From Dactylosporangium vinaceum (GTDB taxonomy: Bacteria; Actinomycetota; Actinomycetes; Mycobacteriales; Micromonosporaceae): a DNA stretch of 64,000 nt. Shown here one piece after another: positions 1-8,720 of this stretch; within the stretch, counting starts at the first letter, position 1; every line of letters begins with the position of its first letter. The translations under genes were made by a program, and so were the position numbers. Under the pieces are notes generated by a model. That model saw nothing but the letters and a program-made list of their open reading frames with translations. It was not told where the DNA came from and searched no databases. Location: positions 5,270,001 through 5,334,000 of the forward strand of contig NZ_CP061913.1 in assembly GCF_019904175.1 (NCBI RefSeq), given 5' to 3'.

Positions 1-310
1 CGGGCCGGCCGAACCGCTGGAACGCCGCCTGCCTGGTCGTGCCCAAGACGTCTCCGATCTCCTGCCACGTGCGGCCCTCCGCGCGGGCCCGGTCCACCGC
101 GGTCCGCAGCAGGTCCTGGGCCGCGAGCACCTGCCGGTGCGCCGCCCCTACCTCCCCGAGCGTCCCGCCGCCCGCCGCGGATGTCAAGTCAAGCTTGACG
201 GACTCGCGTCGCCGGCGGGCCGCGCTACGGCAGGTGGAGTTGCAAAACTGCTGGCTGCGCCCCGGACCTTTGCGCTCCGGGAGCGGCTTGCCACAGTACT
301 GGCACGACAT
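1..310 (-). CDS. Zinc-finger plus HTH protein, C-terminus cut by window edge
   Basis: Reading from an ATG at 310 towards base 1 gives an open frame of 103 codons with no stop before the edge. The product begins MSCQYCGKPLPE, followed by FCNSTCRSAARRRR, so two CxxC-like pairs suggest a small zinc ribbon. After a short linker it has RTWQEIGDVLGTTRQAAFQR, a helix-turn-helix-like segment common in actinobacterial proteins of unknown role. DNA binding is inference from this pattern. The gene is divergent from the ABC operon starting at 407. Nothing can be said about the missing C-terminal part. Confidence 0.75.
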   Translation of the reverse strand, partial: MSCQYCGKPLPERKGPGRSQQFCNSTCRSAARRRRESVKLDLTSAAGGGTLGEVGAAHRQVLAAQDLLRTAVDRARAEGRTWQEIGDVLGTTRQAAFQRFGRP

Positions 311-406
311 AGCACGGAATACTAATACGTGCGGCACGATTCGGCTCCTCCGATCGCCGCCGGCGGGCGTGCCGATGCTTGCCGGGGCGCGCTTTACACT
401 CGGCAG

Positions 407-1036
407 ATGCTCACGATCGACCAGGTCAAAATCGGCTACGGTGACCGGGTTGTCATCGAGGAGCTGAGCCTCGACGTCGCCGCCGGTGAAGGGGTCGCGC
501 TGCGGGGACCCAACGGGATCGGCAAGTCGACGGTCCTGCGCTGCGTCGCCGGGCTCCTCGAGCCCTCCGGGGGCGCGGTACGCGTGGACGGCGAGCCGGT
601 CGATGAACGCCGTGGGAGCTTCCGCCGTACGGTCGCCGCCCTGCTCGACCCGCCGGCCTGGTATCCGGGGCTCTCCGCCCAGGAGCACCTCAGCCTGGTG
701 CGGCTGGCCAACGCCCCGGCCGGCGGCGACTGGTTCGCCGAGGGGGAGCTGGCCGAGCGGCTCGGCGTGACCGGGTTCGCCGACGCCGGGCCGGGCAGCC
801 TCTCGTCCGGGCAGCGGCAGCGCCTCGCGCTCGCGATGGTGCTCGACCGGCCCAGCCGCCTGCTGCTGCTCGACGAGCCCGAGCGCCACCTCGACCGCGA
901 GGGCCGCGAGACGGTGGCGATGCTCATCGGCGAGTACCTCGGCCGGGGCGGCGCCGCGCTGCTCGCCTCGCACGACCCGACGGTCACCGCCGGCTGCGAG
1001 ATCATCGAGCTGAGCACCGACTGGGCCGACGAGTGA
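407..1036 (+). CDS. ABC transporter ATP-binding protein
   Basis: A 209-residue ATPase subunit. Walker A is GPNGIGKST, the signature is LSSGQRQRLALA and Walker B is LLLLDEPE, followed by an H-loop in LLASHDP. It is shorter than most ABC ATPases and has no C-terminal extension. The ATG at 407 is chosen over an upstream in-frame start because the fold begins at MLTIDQVKIGYG. There is no good Shine-Dalgarno, and a TACACT at 395-400 would make the mRNA leaderless. The stop overlaps the GTG of the next gene, a multi-TM protein that is the probable partner. The substrate is unknown. Confidence 0.88.
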   Translation: MLTIDQVKIGYGDRVVIEELSLDVAAGEGVALRGPNGIGKSTVLRCVAGLLEPSGGAVRVDGEPVDERRGSFRRTVAALLDPPAWYPGLSAQEHLSLVRLANAPAGGDWFAEGELAERLGVTGFADAGPGSLSSGQRQRLALAMVLDRPSRLLLLDEPERHLDREGRETVAMLIGEYLGRGGAALLASHDPTVTAGCEIIELSTDWADE

Positions 1037-2508
1037 GGCCGGGCCAGGTCCGCCGCTGGGTCCGGCGCCGCCAGCGCGCCCGGGAGAACGCCTCCGACCT
1101 CTTCGAGACCGTCTACACGCTCGTGCTCCTGGCCGCGATGGTCGGCTACATGATCTGGGCCCAGCTCCAGGCCGTCCTCAGTGGACAGACGAGCGCCCCG
1201 GCCGGCGTCCGCGAGGGCGTGCTGCTCGCGGCCGGCCTGGCCTGGACCGCCGCGCTGCTCGCGGTCGCGTCGGCGCTCGGCCCGGTCTCGACGTCGGCCC
1301 CGGCCCTGCAGTGGCTGGTCACCGCGCCGCTGGACCGCCGCGCCCTGCTCACGCCGGCGGTCGCCCAGGTGACGGGCATCGGGCTGCTCGCCGGCCTGGC
1401 CCAGGGCCTGCTGACGCTCACACTGTCCACAGTGGGCGCGGGTGCGGTACTGCTGGCCGCGGTCGCCGGCGGCGTGCTCGTCCTCGGCGCGGCCGCCGCC
1501 CTGCAGTCCGCGACGCGCCGCCCCGCCCGCCGCCTGTCCACCGCGGCCACCGTCCTCGCGATCGCCGCCGCCGTCGTCGGCGTGCTCGCGGTCACCGGCG
1601 TCGACGTCGCCGCGGTCGCCACCGCCGGCCCCTGGGGCTGGCCGCTGCTCGCCGGCCGCCACCCGTGGCTGGCCATTGTGATCGCCGCCGTGGCGCTGCT
1701 CATGCCGATCCTGCAGTGGTACCGCCTGCGGTGGCTCACCCTCGCGAACCTCACGGACGCGGCGCAGAGCAGCGGCGCCGCCACGGCCGTCTTCTTCACC
1801 CTGGACCCGGGCCTGGCCTCGCGGGCCGCCGAGGACCGCCGGTGGCGCGGCCGCCGGCTCGGCCCCGACCGGCTCCCGCGCGTCACCGGACGGTTCGTGG
1901 CCACGGGCCAGGACGCCCTGCTGCTGCTGCGCTCGCCGGTGCGGCTGCTGCTCGCGGCCGCGCTGGTGACGGTGCCCGTGCTGGCCGCCGGGCTGCCGGT
2001 GTCCCGGTGGGTGATCGCCGCGGCCTGGCTTGTCTGCGCGCTCGCGGCGGCGTCGTGCAGCACGGCCAATGCCCGCCGCGACCGCGACGACCCCGGCCTG
2101 GCCCGCCTGCTCGGCCTGACCGACGGCGAGCTGTTCACCGGCCGCGTCGCCGTCCCCGTCGCCGTGTGCACCCTATGGTCCGCGGCCGCGCTGAGCGCCG
2201 TCGGCGGCGGGTTCGGCCCGTGGACCCTGCTCGGCGCCGTCGCCGGCCCCGGCCTGGCCGCGGGCGCACTGCGCTCGGCCCGCCGCCGCGAGGTCCGCCA
2301 CGACGCCGCCGCGCTGTCCTCCCCGGCCGGTTTCATGCCGACGGGCCCGTTCCTGTGGCTGGCCGGCGCGGCCGACCTGGCCGTGCTGGCCCTGTGGCCG
2401 ACCCTGCTCGCCATCGTCACCAGGCACCCGGACGCCGCCCTGTTCAACCAGGTGGTCTTCTCCGCCGGCACCCTGAGCGGCATGATCATCAACGCTCGCC
2501 GCGGCTGA
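1033..2508 (+). CDS. Multi-spanning membrane protein, probable ABC permease partner
   Basis: A 491-residue protein starting at GTG 1033, translationally coupled (GTGA) to the ATPase. After a basic N-terminus it has about ten hydrophobic segments in two blocks, separated by a soluble stretch (about residues 255-300) rich in Arg. It resembles the large actinobacterial membrane proteins annotated as DUF6297 that accompany lone ABC ATPases; this assignment is from memory. It probably forms the membrane part of a small exporter. The stop lies inside a 22-bp palindrome. Confidence 0.7.
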   Translation: MRPGQVRRWVRRRQRARENASDLFETVYTLVLLAAMVGYMIWAQLQAVLSGQTSAPAGVREGVLLAAGLAWTAALLAVASALGPVSTSAPALQWLVTAPLDRRALLTPAVAQVTGIGLLAGLAQGLLTLTLSTVGAGAVLLAAVAGGVLVLGAAAALQSATRRPARRLSTAATVLAIAAAVVGVLAVTGVDVAAVATAGPWGWPLLAGRHPWLAIVIAAVALLMPILQWYRLRWLTLANLTDAAQSSGAATAVFFTLDPGLASRAAEDRRWRGRRLGPDRLPRVTGRFVATGQDALLLLRSPVRLLLAAALVTVPVLAAGLPVSRWVIAAAWLVCALAAASCSTANARRDRDDPGLARLLGLTDGELFTGRVAVPVAVCTLWSAAALSAVGGGFGPWTLLGAVAGPGLAAGALRSARRREVRHDAAALSSPAGFMPTGPFLWLAGAADLAVLALWPTLLAIVTRHPDAALFNQVVFSAGTLSGMIINARRG

Positions 2509-2525
2509 CGGGCGCGCCCGTCAGC
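2504..2525. terminator. Perfect 22-bp palindrome between convergent genes
   Basis: The arms GCTGACGGGCG and CGCCCGTCAGC are perfectly complementary with no loop bases to spare. They contain the stop codons of both converging genes. This is a strong candidate for a bidirectional terminator without a U-tract, as is common in actinomycetes. Confidence 0.6.
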
Positions 2526-3294
2526 GTTTCGTCGCGGTCACCATCGCGAAGCCGAGCAGCTCGCCCGCGTCGGCCGCGAGCAGGTCGATCACCGCCTGGC
2601 GGCTGTGCGCCCGGCCGGTCCAGTCGCCGGTGTGCTCGGCCACCGCCCGCGTCCACAGCATCCAGTCGCGCCAGCCGTCCTCCTGCAGCCGGGCCGAGGT
2701 GACCGTCACGAGCTCGGTGACCTCCCACTGGAAGCGCCACCACTCGGGGGTGTGCCAGGCGATCGGCTCCCAGCCGAACAGCTCCTTGACGGGCGCCGGG
2801 ATCGCGCCGAGGTCCCGGATCTCCCGGGTCATACCCGGCGTCGCCACGCCGAGCTGCCCGCCGGGCCGCAGGAACCCCGCGAGGTACGGCAGATACCAGT
2901 CGGAGGTGCCGAAGTATTCGAACGCGTCGATGCTGACGATGGCGTCGAAGCTGTCCTTCGCGAACGGCAGGCTGTGCGCCTCCGTCCGCACGGCGGTCAC
3001 CTGGCCGGAGACGCCGGCGCCGGCGAACACGGCCGCCGCCTCGTCCGCCGCGATCCACCAGTCGGCCGCCACGACCTGGACGCCGTACTCACGGGCCAGG
3101 AACACGGACGTCGCACCCTTGCCGGAGCCCAGGTCCAGGACCTTCATCCCCGGGCGCAGGTCAAGATCCCGGGCCAGGTCCTCCAGCAGCCACAGCGGGT
3201 TGGGCCCCATGTCGAGGTCGAGCAGCCAGGCCGGGTCGTAGGTGGACGAGCGCGGGTAGCGATCCGGGCGGGCCAGCTCATCGTAGATGGTCAC
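2521..3294 (-). CDS. Class I SAM-dependent methyltransferase
   Basis: A 257-residue protein starting at GTG 3294. Motif I is VLDLGSGKGATSVFLA (about residues 52-67), followed by the acidic post-I region and FDAIVSIDAFEYF. The topology is that of UbiE/MenG-type small-molecule methyltransferases. It has WYLPYLAGFLRPGGQLGV, a typical post-III motif. The substrate cannot be deduced and there is no operon partner. It converges on the membrane protein upstream in the window and is divergent from the LURP-one gene. Confidence 0.85.
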   Translation of the reverse strand: MTIYDELARPDRYPRSSTYDPAWLLDLDMGPNPLWLLEDLARDLDLRPGMKVLDLGSGKGATSVFLAREYGVQVVAADWWIAADEAAAVFAGAGVSGQVTAVRTEAHSLPFAKDSFDAIVSIDAFEYFGTSDWYLPYLAGFLRPGGQLGVATPGMTREIRDLGAIPAPVKELFGWEPIAWHTPEWWRFQWEVTELVTVTSARLQEDGWRDWMLWTRAVAEHTGDWTGRAHSRQAVIDLLAADAGELLGFAMVTATKR

Positions 3295-3374
3295 GGGTAG
3301 CGATCCAAGCTGCTCAGACGGGGCCCGGGCAATCCGTTTTGCGACCCTTGCGCGGGGGCGCCACGATGGTGGGC

Positions 3375-3920
3375 ATGGACGTGTTCGCGCCGTACACCGG
3401 AACGCTGCTCCTGCCCGACCGTGCCCCCTTCGGCAGCGAGTCGCCGGTCACCCTGGCCGACGGCCGCCCGGTCGCCACCATCCGCTGGCACAGCTGGTCG
3501 ATGCGGGCCCGCTACGAGATCCTCGACCCGGCCACCGGCGCCGTCCTCGCGGCCGGGCACCGCCAGGGCTTCGGCGGCCGCAACTACTTCCTCGCCGACG
3601 CCCGGGGCGGCCGGCTGTTCCATCTGAAGCTCAGCTTCTGGGGCCCGAACCGCGCGAGCGCACTGACCCTGCCCACCGGCCGCACCCTGACGACCCGCGG
3701 CAACTGGACCTCCCGCCGCTTCAGCGTCACCGACGAGCAGGACCGCCCGGTCGCCCAGCTGGTCAACAACAGCCGCATCCTCTCGATGCGCCCCGACAGC
3801 CTCGCCTTCGAGCTGCAGTCCCCGGTCCTGTCCATCGTCCAGGCGATCGGCCTGGCCCAGTCGATGCGCGCCGCCATCGAGTCCCAGCGCAGCGCCGCGG
3901 CCGCCGCCTCTGCCGGATAG
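3375..3920 (+). CDS. LURP-one/Tubby-C-like domain protein
   Basis: A 181-residue soluble protein. It shows the beta-rich pattern of the LURP-one-related (LOR) family: YEILDPATGAVLAAG, FHLKLSFWG, FSVTDEQDRPVAQLVNN, ending in a long hydrophobic helix (VLSIVQAIGLAQSM). LOR domains are related to phospholipid scramblases and Tubby C-terminal domains, and bacterial members have no settled function. The ATG at 3375 was chosen because the domain begins at once; an ATG nine bases upstream is also possible. It stands alone and converges on the TIR gene. Confidence 0.7.
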   Translation: MDVFAPYTGTLLLPDRAPFGSESPVTLADGRPVATIRWHSWSMRARYEILDPATGAVLAAGHRQGFGGRNYFLADARGGRLFHLKLSFWGPNRASALTLPTGRTLTTRGNWTSRRFSVTDEQDRPVAQLVNNSRILSMRPDSLAFELQSPVLSIVQAIGLAQSMRAAIESQRSAAAAASAG

Positions 3921-3937
3921 GACCAGACCCCGACCCC

Positions 3938-4840
3938 CTACAGCGCCCGCCGGACCGCCTCCGAGATCAGCGTCACCCCGCCCGGCGCCGCCGCGGCCGG
4001 GCCGACCTGCGGCACGTTGTCGTCCGCGCTCGCCCAGTCGCGTACCTTGCCCGCCATGGGCTGCGGCACGTCCACGACGACGTAGCTGCGCATGCTGCCC
4101 ACCTCGGTCATGCCGCTGTGGCTGATCGGGTAGGGCGCGGTGCCGGCGGAGCCGCTGATCCGGTGCTTGGGGTAGAACCGCTTGGTGTCGCCGTCCTCGG
4201 TCCAGTCCATGATCCAGTACTCGTGGCCGTCCGGGGCCGGGGTGCAGACTGTCACGGTGATGACGGGGGTGCGGCCGGTGTGCCCGGGCGACTCCTCGGT
4301 CACGGCGTCGATGTGCGCGGCCAGGCGGCCGCAGCCCTTCGCCGGCGCCGCGGGCCGATCCAGCAGGGCCGCCCCGGTCAGCAGCGCCGCGACGAGCACG
4401 GCGGCCGTCACCCCGGCCGCCACGAGGCTGTCGGTGCGCCGCCACCACCGTTGCGGGGCCAGCAGTGCGCGGACCTCGCGGTACCACTGCGCGCGGGGGA
4501 ACGTACCGTCGAGGCAGGCCTCTTCCTGGAAGTCGGCGAGCGAGTCGAAGCGGGCCGGGCCCAGCCGGACCGGGAAGAACCGCTTCCCGGCCCGCTTGCC
4601 CAGCGTGATCTCCTGCGGCACCCCGACGCCGTTGATGGCCGTCTCGCTCATGAGGACGACGACCGCACGGCAGGTGCGGATCCGCGCCTCCAGCGTCGGC
4701 TGCCACGGCTGGCCCGGCCTGATGTCCTGGTCGTACCAGGTGGTGACGTCGCGCTCGCGCAGCCGGGCGACGAACTCGTTCGCGTACTCCCGGTCGGCCC
4801 GCGAGTAGCTGACGAACACGAACGGCGGCTCAGCACTCAT
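3938..4840 (-). CDS. TIR-domain membrane protein with extracytoplasmic C-terminal domain
   Basis: A 300-residue protein. The N-terminal TIR domain (about 1-125) starts FVFVSYSRADREYANEFVARL and keeps the glutamate of the TIR active-site region in GVGVPQEITLG. One transmembrane segment follows (about 137-160). The C-terminal 130 residues would lie outside the membrane and have two cysteines and a WIMDWTEDGDTKRFYP motif resembling the domain of the two upstream genes. Bacterial TIR domains often hydrolyse NAD or act as adaptors, and I cannot tell which applies here. The start overlaps the upstream TIR gene by 11 bases. Confidence 0.82.
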   Translation of the reverse strand: MSAEPPFVFVSYSRADREYANEFVARLRERDVTTWYDQDIRPGQPWQPTLEARIRTCRAVVVLMSETAINGVGVPQEITLGKRAGKRFFPVRLGPARFDSLADFQEEACLDGTFPRAQWYREVRALLAPQRWWRRTDSLVAAGVTAAVLVAALLTGAALLDRPAAPAKGCGRLAAHIDAVTEESPGHTGRTPVITVTVCTPAPDGHEYWIMDWTEDGDTKRFYPKHRISGSAGTAPYPISHSGMTEVGSMRSYVVVDVPQPMAGKVRDWASADDNVPQVGPAAAAPGGVTLISEAVRRAL

Positions 4841-5810
4841 TGTTGGAGCCCTGCTTGACCCGCACGTGCGCGACGGCCCCGGCCGGCTGCGCCTTGTCGA
4901 CCGCGTAGGAGCCGTTGCCCTGCTTGTGCGCGGCGTAGTAGGCGGCGGCCGCCTTGGCCTCCATCACGACGACGAACACGTCGTAGGACTGACCGGTCGT
5001 GCTGCCCAGATACACCGAGCCGTGCCAGTCCGCGTCGACGAAGCCGTTCGGGTAGGCGCCGGCGTACACGACGTACCACGTGGTGTCGGGCGGGTCGATG
5101 CGGTTGGTGGCGAACAGAATCGTCTGGGCGGTGTCGAGATTGGCCCGGCCGGTCACCCGCATGCACCGGTCGACCACGGCGTCGTTGGCCGGGCTGGTGA
5201 TCGTGACCGCACCCCGGGCCGGCAGCCCGGTCGGTGCCGCGGGCAGCCCGGTCACGGCCGGTGCGGTCGCGGACGGATCGGTCGGGCCGACCGCCTCGTC
5301 GCCGCCGCGGTCGCGCAGCGAGAACAGCGCGACCGCCCCGACCACCAGGATCACCGCCGCGAACACCAGCGCCGGGACCCGCCAGCGCGGCCGGCGCGGC
5401 TGCGCCCGGACCGGCTTGGGCGCGGAGCCGACGATGCGGCGCAGCGTGTTGACGAAGTCGTCGTCGGGCATCCGGTCGCCAGCGGCATCGGCGATCGGCA
5501 GGTGGCTCAGGATGATGTGCGCCTTGCCGCCCACCGACAGCGGCCGGATCTCGCGCCCGAGCCGGTCGGCCAGGTGCACCTCGTCGCGGACCCGCGGTGC
5601 GAGCTCGTCGCCGCGGCGCATGACCACCACCAGCGCCCGGGCCGGCTCCACGCGCTCCTGCACCAGCTCCGGATCGAGCCGCTCGGACTGCTCCTCGTCG
5701 ATGGTCGCCGACACGCCGGCCTTGGTGAGGTGGCGGTAGAGCCGCTCGGCGTAGCCGCGGTCGGCCGGGTTGTGGCAGATGTGCACATGGCCAAGGCTGG
5801 GCCCGGTCAC
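4830..5810 (-). CDS. Second TIR-like membrane protein with shared C-terminal domain
   Basis: A 326-residue protein with GTG start at 5810, chosen because AGGAGA lies just upstream. The N-terminal TIR-like domain begins HVHICHNPADRGYAERLYRHL and carries RVRDEVHLADRLGREIRPL, so a candidate catalytic glutamate is present, although the domain is more divergent than its neighbour. After a proline/arginine linker there is one TM segment (PALVFAAVILVVGAVALF), then a linker and a domain of about 110 residues with VDRCMRVTGRANLD and DTTWYVVYAG. That domain is also found at the end of the next upstream protein. It is probably co-transcribed with both neighbours. Confidence 0.75.
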   Translation of the reverse strand: MTGPSLGHVHICHNPADRGYAERLYRHLTKAGVSATIDEEQSERLDPELVQERVEPARALVVVMRRGDELAPRVRDEVHLADRLGREIRPLSVGGKAHIILSHLPIADAAGDRMPDDDFVNTLRRIVGSAPKPVRAQPRRPRWRVPALVFAAVILVVGAVALFSLRDRGGDEAVGPTDPSATAPAVTGLPAAPTGLPARGAVTITSPANDAVVDRCMRVTGRANLDTAQTILFATNRIDPPDTTWYVVYAGAYPNGFVDADWHGSVYLGSTTGQSYDVFVVVMEAKAAAAYYAAHKQGNGSYAVDKAQPAGAVAHVRVKQGSNNEC

Positions 5811-5823
5811 GGTCTCTCCTTCA

Positions 5824-7584
5824 TCAGCAGGGCTTGTCGATGCGCACCAGGCCGGTGACCGTGTCCGCCGTCGTCCCCGGAAGGCTCGTGGCGTGCGCGA
5901 AGTCGCCGGACTCGTGCGCGGCCCACCAGCTACGGGCCGCGGCCACGTCGACGATGAGCAGGTAGGCGCTGTAGTGCTGGCCCGGCTGGTCGCCGAAGTA
6001 CGTCGGGCTCGTGCTCGTCCACCGACCGGGCGCCAGGTTGCCCTCACGCGGCCCCGCGTACTGCACGTAATAGGTGCCGTCCGGCGGATCCGTGCGTTTC
6101 TGCGCGATCATCAGCGTCTTGGTGGCGTCGATGTCGGCGCGGCCCGCGAGCGTGCGGCACCGCCCGACCTGACCGCCGTCACCGATATTGGTGAATGCCG
6201 CGGTGTTCGCGTGGGCGGGTGGCCCGATGGTGCCCGGCGGCCCGTTGGTGCCCGGCGGCGCATTTGTCGGATGACCGGCTCCGGTCGTTCGGGTGGCTTT
6301 GGGTGAGCGGCTGGATGGCGTTTGTGTCTTCGTGGGGGAAGTGGTCGGTGGATTGGAGGAATGGATCGCCGTCGGGGACGGCGGCGGGCCGGAAGGCAGC
6401 GGTGAAGCCGACGGTGGTGCGTATTTCGTGATCGGCTGCCGGCTGTCATCGTAAATGGCGACGGCATTCGGGCCGTTCGGGTCATTGGCCCAGACCGCGG
6501 AACCGTTGACGAACAATTCCAGGTCGGCCGGGCCGGGTGCGACGGCGATCGAGGACGGCGCGCCGACCGCCGGGCGAGCCCGGATGGTCCAGACGTCCCC
6601 GCTGCGGGTGTCACCCAGGTACACCCGGTCGTGCGTCAGGACCGGCGGCCCGAACGAGTCGCCGGCCGCGCCGACCGAACGGGTCACCGATTCCGCGTGG
6701 TCGCCCAGGCCCGCCACCGTCACCGACACCCGATCGCCGACCGCTCCGCGCGCGGTGCCGCCGGCCGGACCACCCGTCGCAGGGCCGACGAACGCGGCGA
6801 AGTCGCCGCCGGGCGCCACGCCGAACGACGCGGGCCGGCCGCCGGGCAGCCGCACCGCGTACGTACCCGGCGCCGGGCCGCTGATCAGCCGCACGGCGCC
6901 GGCCTCGGGGTCCAGGACGGCGAGGGTGTCGCCGGCTCCGGCCAGCAGCGGCGCGTGGCCGGAGGAGAAGGCGTGCTCGACCCGGGTGGCCGGGCCGGCG
7001 TCGCCGATGCGCAGGACCGCGCCCGTGGCCGGCTCGGCCAGCCACAGCGCCCCGGCGGCCACCGCCCACCCGCCCGGCCGGCCGCCGGTCTGCGCGACAG
7101 GGGTCGCGGCGACCGAGCCGTCGGCGGCGAGCCGATCGACCCGGCCCGTGGCGGCGTGCACGAGCAACGGCCGGGCCCCGGCGACGACGGCCGTCTCGTC
7201 GGACTCGAGCGTCAGCGACCGCTGGACCTGGGTGCGCAGGTCCAGCAGCACCGCCCGGCCGGCGCCGCGGTCGGTCAGCACCAGCAGGTCGTCGCCGCGG
7301 GACGGCGGCGTGTCCGGGCGGATGGGCAGGCGGACCCGGTCGGTCGACGCGATCATCGGGGCGGCCAGCAATGCGTTGGCCCGGTCGACGAAGCCCGCCG
7401 CCGCGCTCGGCAGCCAGGCCGTGGCCGAATCGTCGTCGATGGTTATCCGATTGTGGGCGGCGGCGAATCCCAGTGCCGTGCCGGCGACCGCGAGAACTGC
7501 CGCTGCGCCGACCAGACGGGAAGGTGTTCGCCAATTGGTGGATGTGATTCGCCGTTTGCCGGACGTATCGTTCGGCAACGTCAT
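5824..7584 (-). CDS. Membrane-anchored beta-propeller protein with the shared C-terminal domain
   Basis: A 586-residue protein with the ATG at 7584, supported by GGAGG five bases upstream (an ATG at 7614 is possible). One N-terminal TM (about 28-45) is followed by a region of about 340 residues of repeated beta-strand blades (LLVLTDRGAGRAVLLDL, LWLAEPATGAVLRIG, LAVLDPEAGAVRLIS) typical of WD/NHL-like propellers. A Pro/Ser/Thr-rich linker follows, then a C-terminal domain with VGRCRTLAGRADIDATKT and GTYYVQYAG. That domain matches the C-terminus of the downstream TIR gene. The protein is divergent from the MoxR operon; propeller or Fn3 membrane proteins often sit beside such operons. A sensing role is inferred. 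Confidence 0.7.
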   Translation of the reverse strand: MTLPNDTSGKRRITSTNWRTPSRLVGAAAVLAVAGTALGFAAAHNRITIDDDSATAWLPSAAAGFVDRANALLAAPMIASTDRVRLPIRPDTPPSRGDDLLVLTDRGAGRAVLLDLRTQVQRSLTLESDETAVVAGARPLLVHAATGRVDRLAADGSVAATPVAQTGGRPGGWAVAAGALWLAEPATGAVLRIGDAGPATRVEHAFSSGHAPLLAGAGDTLAVLDPEAGAVRLISGPAPGTYAVRLPGGRPASFGVAPGGDFAAFVGPATGGPAGGTARGAVGDRVSVTVAGLGDHAESVTRSVGAAGDSFGPPVLTHDRVYLGDTRSGDVWTIRARPAVGAPSSIAVAPGPADLELFVNGSAVWANDPNGPNAVAIYDDSRQPITKYAPPSASPLPSGPPPSPTAIHSSNPPTTSPTKTQTPSSRSPKATRTTGAGHPTNAPPGTNGPPGTIGPPAHANTAAFTNIGDGGQVGRCRTLAGRADIDATKTLMIAQKRTDPPDGTYYVQYAGPREGNLAPGRWTSTSPTYFGDQPGQHYSAYLLIVDVAAARSWWAAHESGDFAHATSLPGTTADTVTGLVRIDKPC

Positions 7585-7682
7585 GTGCGCCTCCGGCGTC
7601 GAGAGATTCAGCATAACGAGCGGCTCGAATCTGTACTCACCTGAACGGACGACCCAATCCGAGTAATGAACGGTGATGTTTC

Positions 7683-8720
7683 GTGATCGATCATGCGGAC
7701 GAGTTGATTTCCGCTGCCGAGTTCGGCCGTCGATATCGGATGCTGGCGATGCGGCTGGAGCGGGAGGTGCTGGGCAAGCAGCGGGAGATCGCGCTCGCGC
7801 TCACCTGCCTGCTGGCCGACGGGCACCTGCTGCTGGAGGACCTGCCGGGCCTGGGCAAGACCCGGCTCGCGGCCGGTCTGGCCGCCGCGTTCGGCGGTGA
7901 CTTCCAGCGCGTCCAGGGCACGCCCGACCTGCTGCCGTCCGACGTCACCGGCTCGGTCGTCTTCGGCCGCGACACCGACGTGGCCCGCCTGCTCGACCCG
8001 GCCGCCCGCCGCGAGGACCTGCCGCTGCGCCGCGGGCCGGTGTTCACCAACATCCTGCTGTGCGACGAGCTCAACCGCACCCCGCCCCGCACCCAGTCGG
8101 CGCTGCTGGAAGCGATGGAGGAGCGCCAGGTCACGATCTTCTCGCACACGTTCGCGCTGCCCGATCCGTTCCTGGTCATCGCCACGCAGAACCCGGTCGA
8201 CCTCGACGGGACCTACCGGCTGCCCGAGGCCCAGCTCGACCGGTTCCTCATGCGGTTCGCGCTGGGCCGGCCCGACACCGCCACCCTCGAGCGCATCCTG
8301 ACCGAGCTCGGCCCCGAGCGCCGCACGGACCGGCGCAGCGCGGCCCGCCCCGTCGCCGACGTCTCACCGCCGGAACTGCTGCAGATGATTCGGTACTGCT
8401 ACAGCCTCCCCGCCGCCGCACCCGTCCGCGAATACGTCACAGCCCTGATCGAGGCCACGGACCCGGACCGGGACCGCGCCGTCCGGCTCGGCGCGAGCCC
8501 ACGCGCCGCACTCGCGCTCCTGGCCGCGGCCCGGGCCCGCGCCGCCGCCACCGGCGCCGAGTACGTCGCCGTCGATCACGTCCGAGCCGTGGCCGTCCCG
8601 GTCCTGGCCCACCGCATCGTCCTGCGCGACCCACCGCCCGAGCACGTCTCCACGGCCCAGGACGCGTACGTCACCGAACTCCTGCGGCGGGTGGAGACCC
8701 CGAAGCGAATCGCGGCATGA
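7683..8720 (+). CDS. MoxR-type AAA+ ATPase
   Basis: A 345-residue AAA+ protein with a GTG start. Walker A is LEDLPGLGKT, Walker B is ILLCDELNRTPPRTQSALLEAMEERQV, sensor 1 is VIATQNP and a PEAQLDRF motif follows. All are hallmarks of the MoxR family, whose members act as chaperone-like ATPases on membrane or von Willebrand-domain partners. It is translationally coupled to a DUF58 gene and a TgpA-like gene, the standard actinobacterial trio. It shares a divergent promoter region with the propeller/TIR genes. Confidence 0.93.
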   Translation: MIDHADELISAAEFGRRYRMLAMRLEREVLGKQREIALALTCLLADGHLLLEDLPGLGKTRLAAGLAAAFGGDFQRVQGTPDLLPSDVTGSVVFGRDTDVARLLDPAARREDLPLRRGPVFTNILLCDELNRTPPRTQSALLEAMEERQVTIFSHTFALPDPFLVIATQNPVDLDGTYRLPEAQLDRFLMRFALGRPDTATLERILTELGPERRTDRRSAARPVADVSPPELLQMIRYCYSLPAAAPVREYVTALIEATDPDRDRAVRLGASPRAALALLAAARARAAATGAEYVAVDHVRAVAVPVLAHRIVLRDPPPEHVSTAQDAYVTELLRRVETPKRIAA

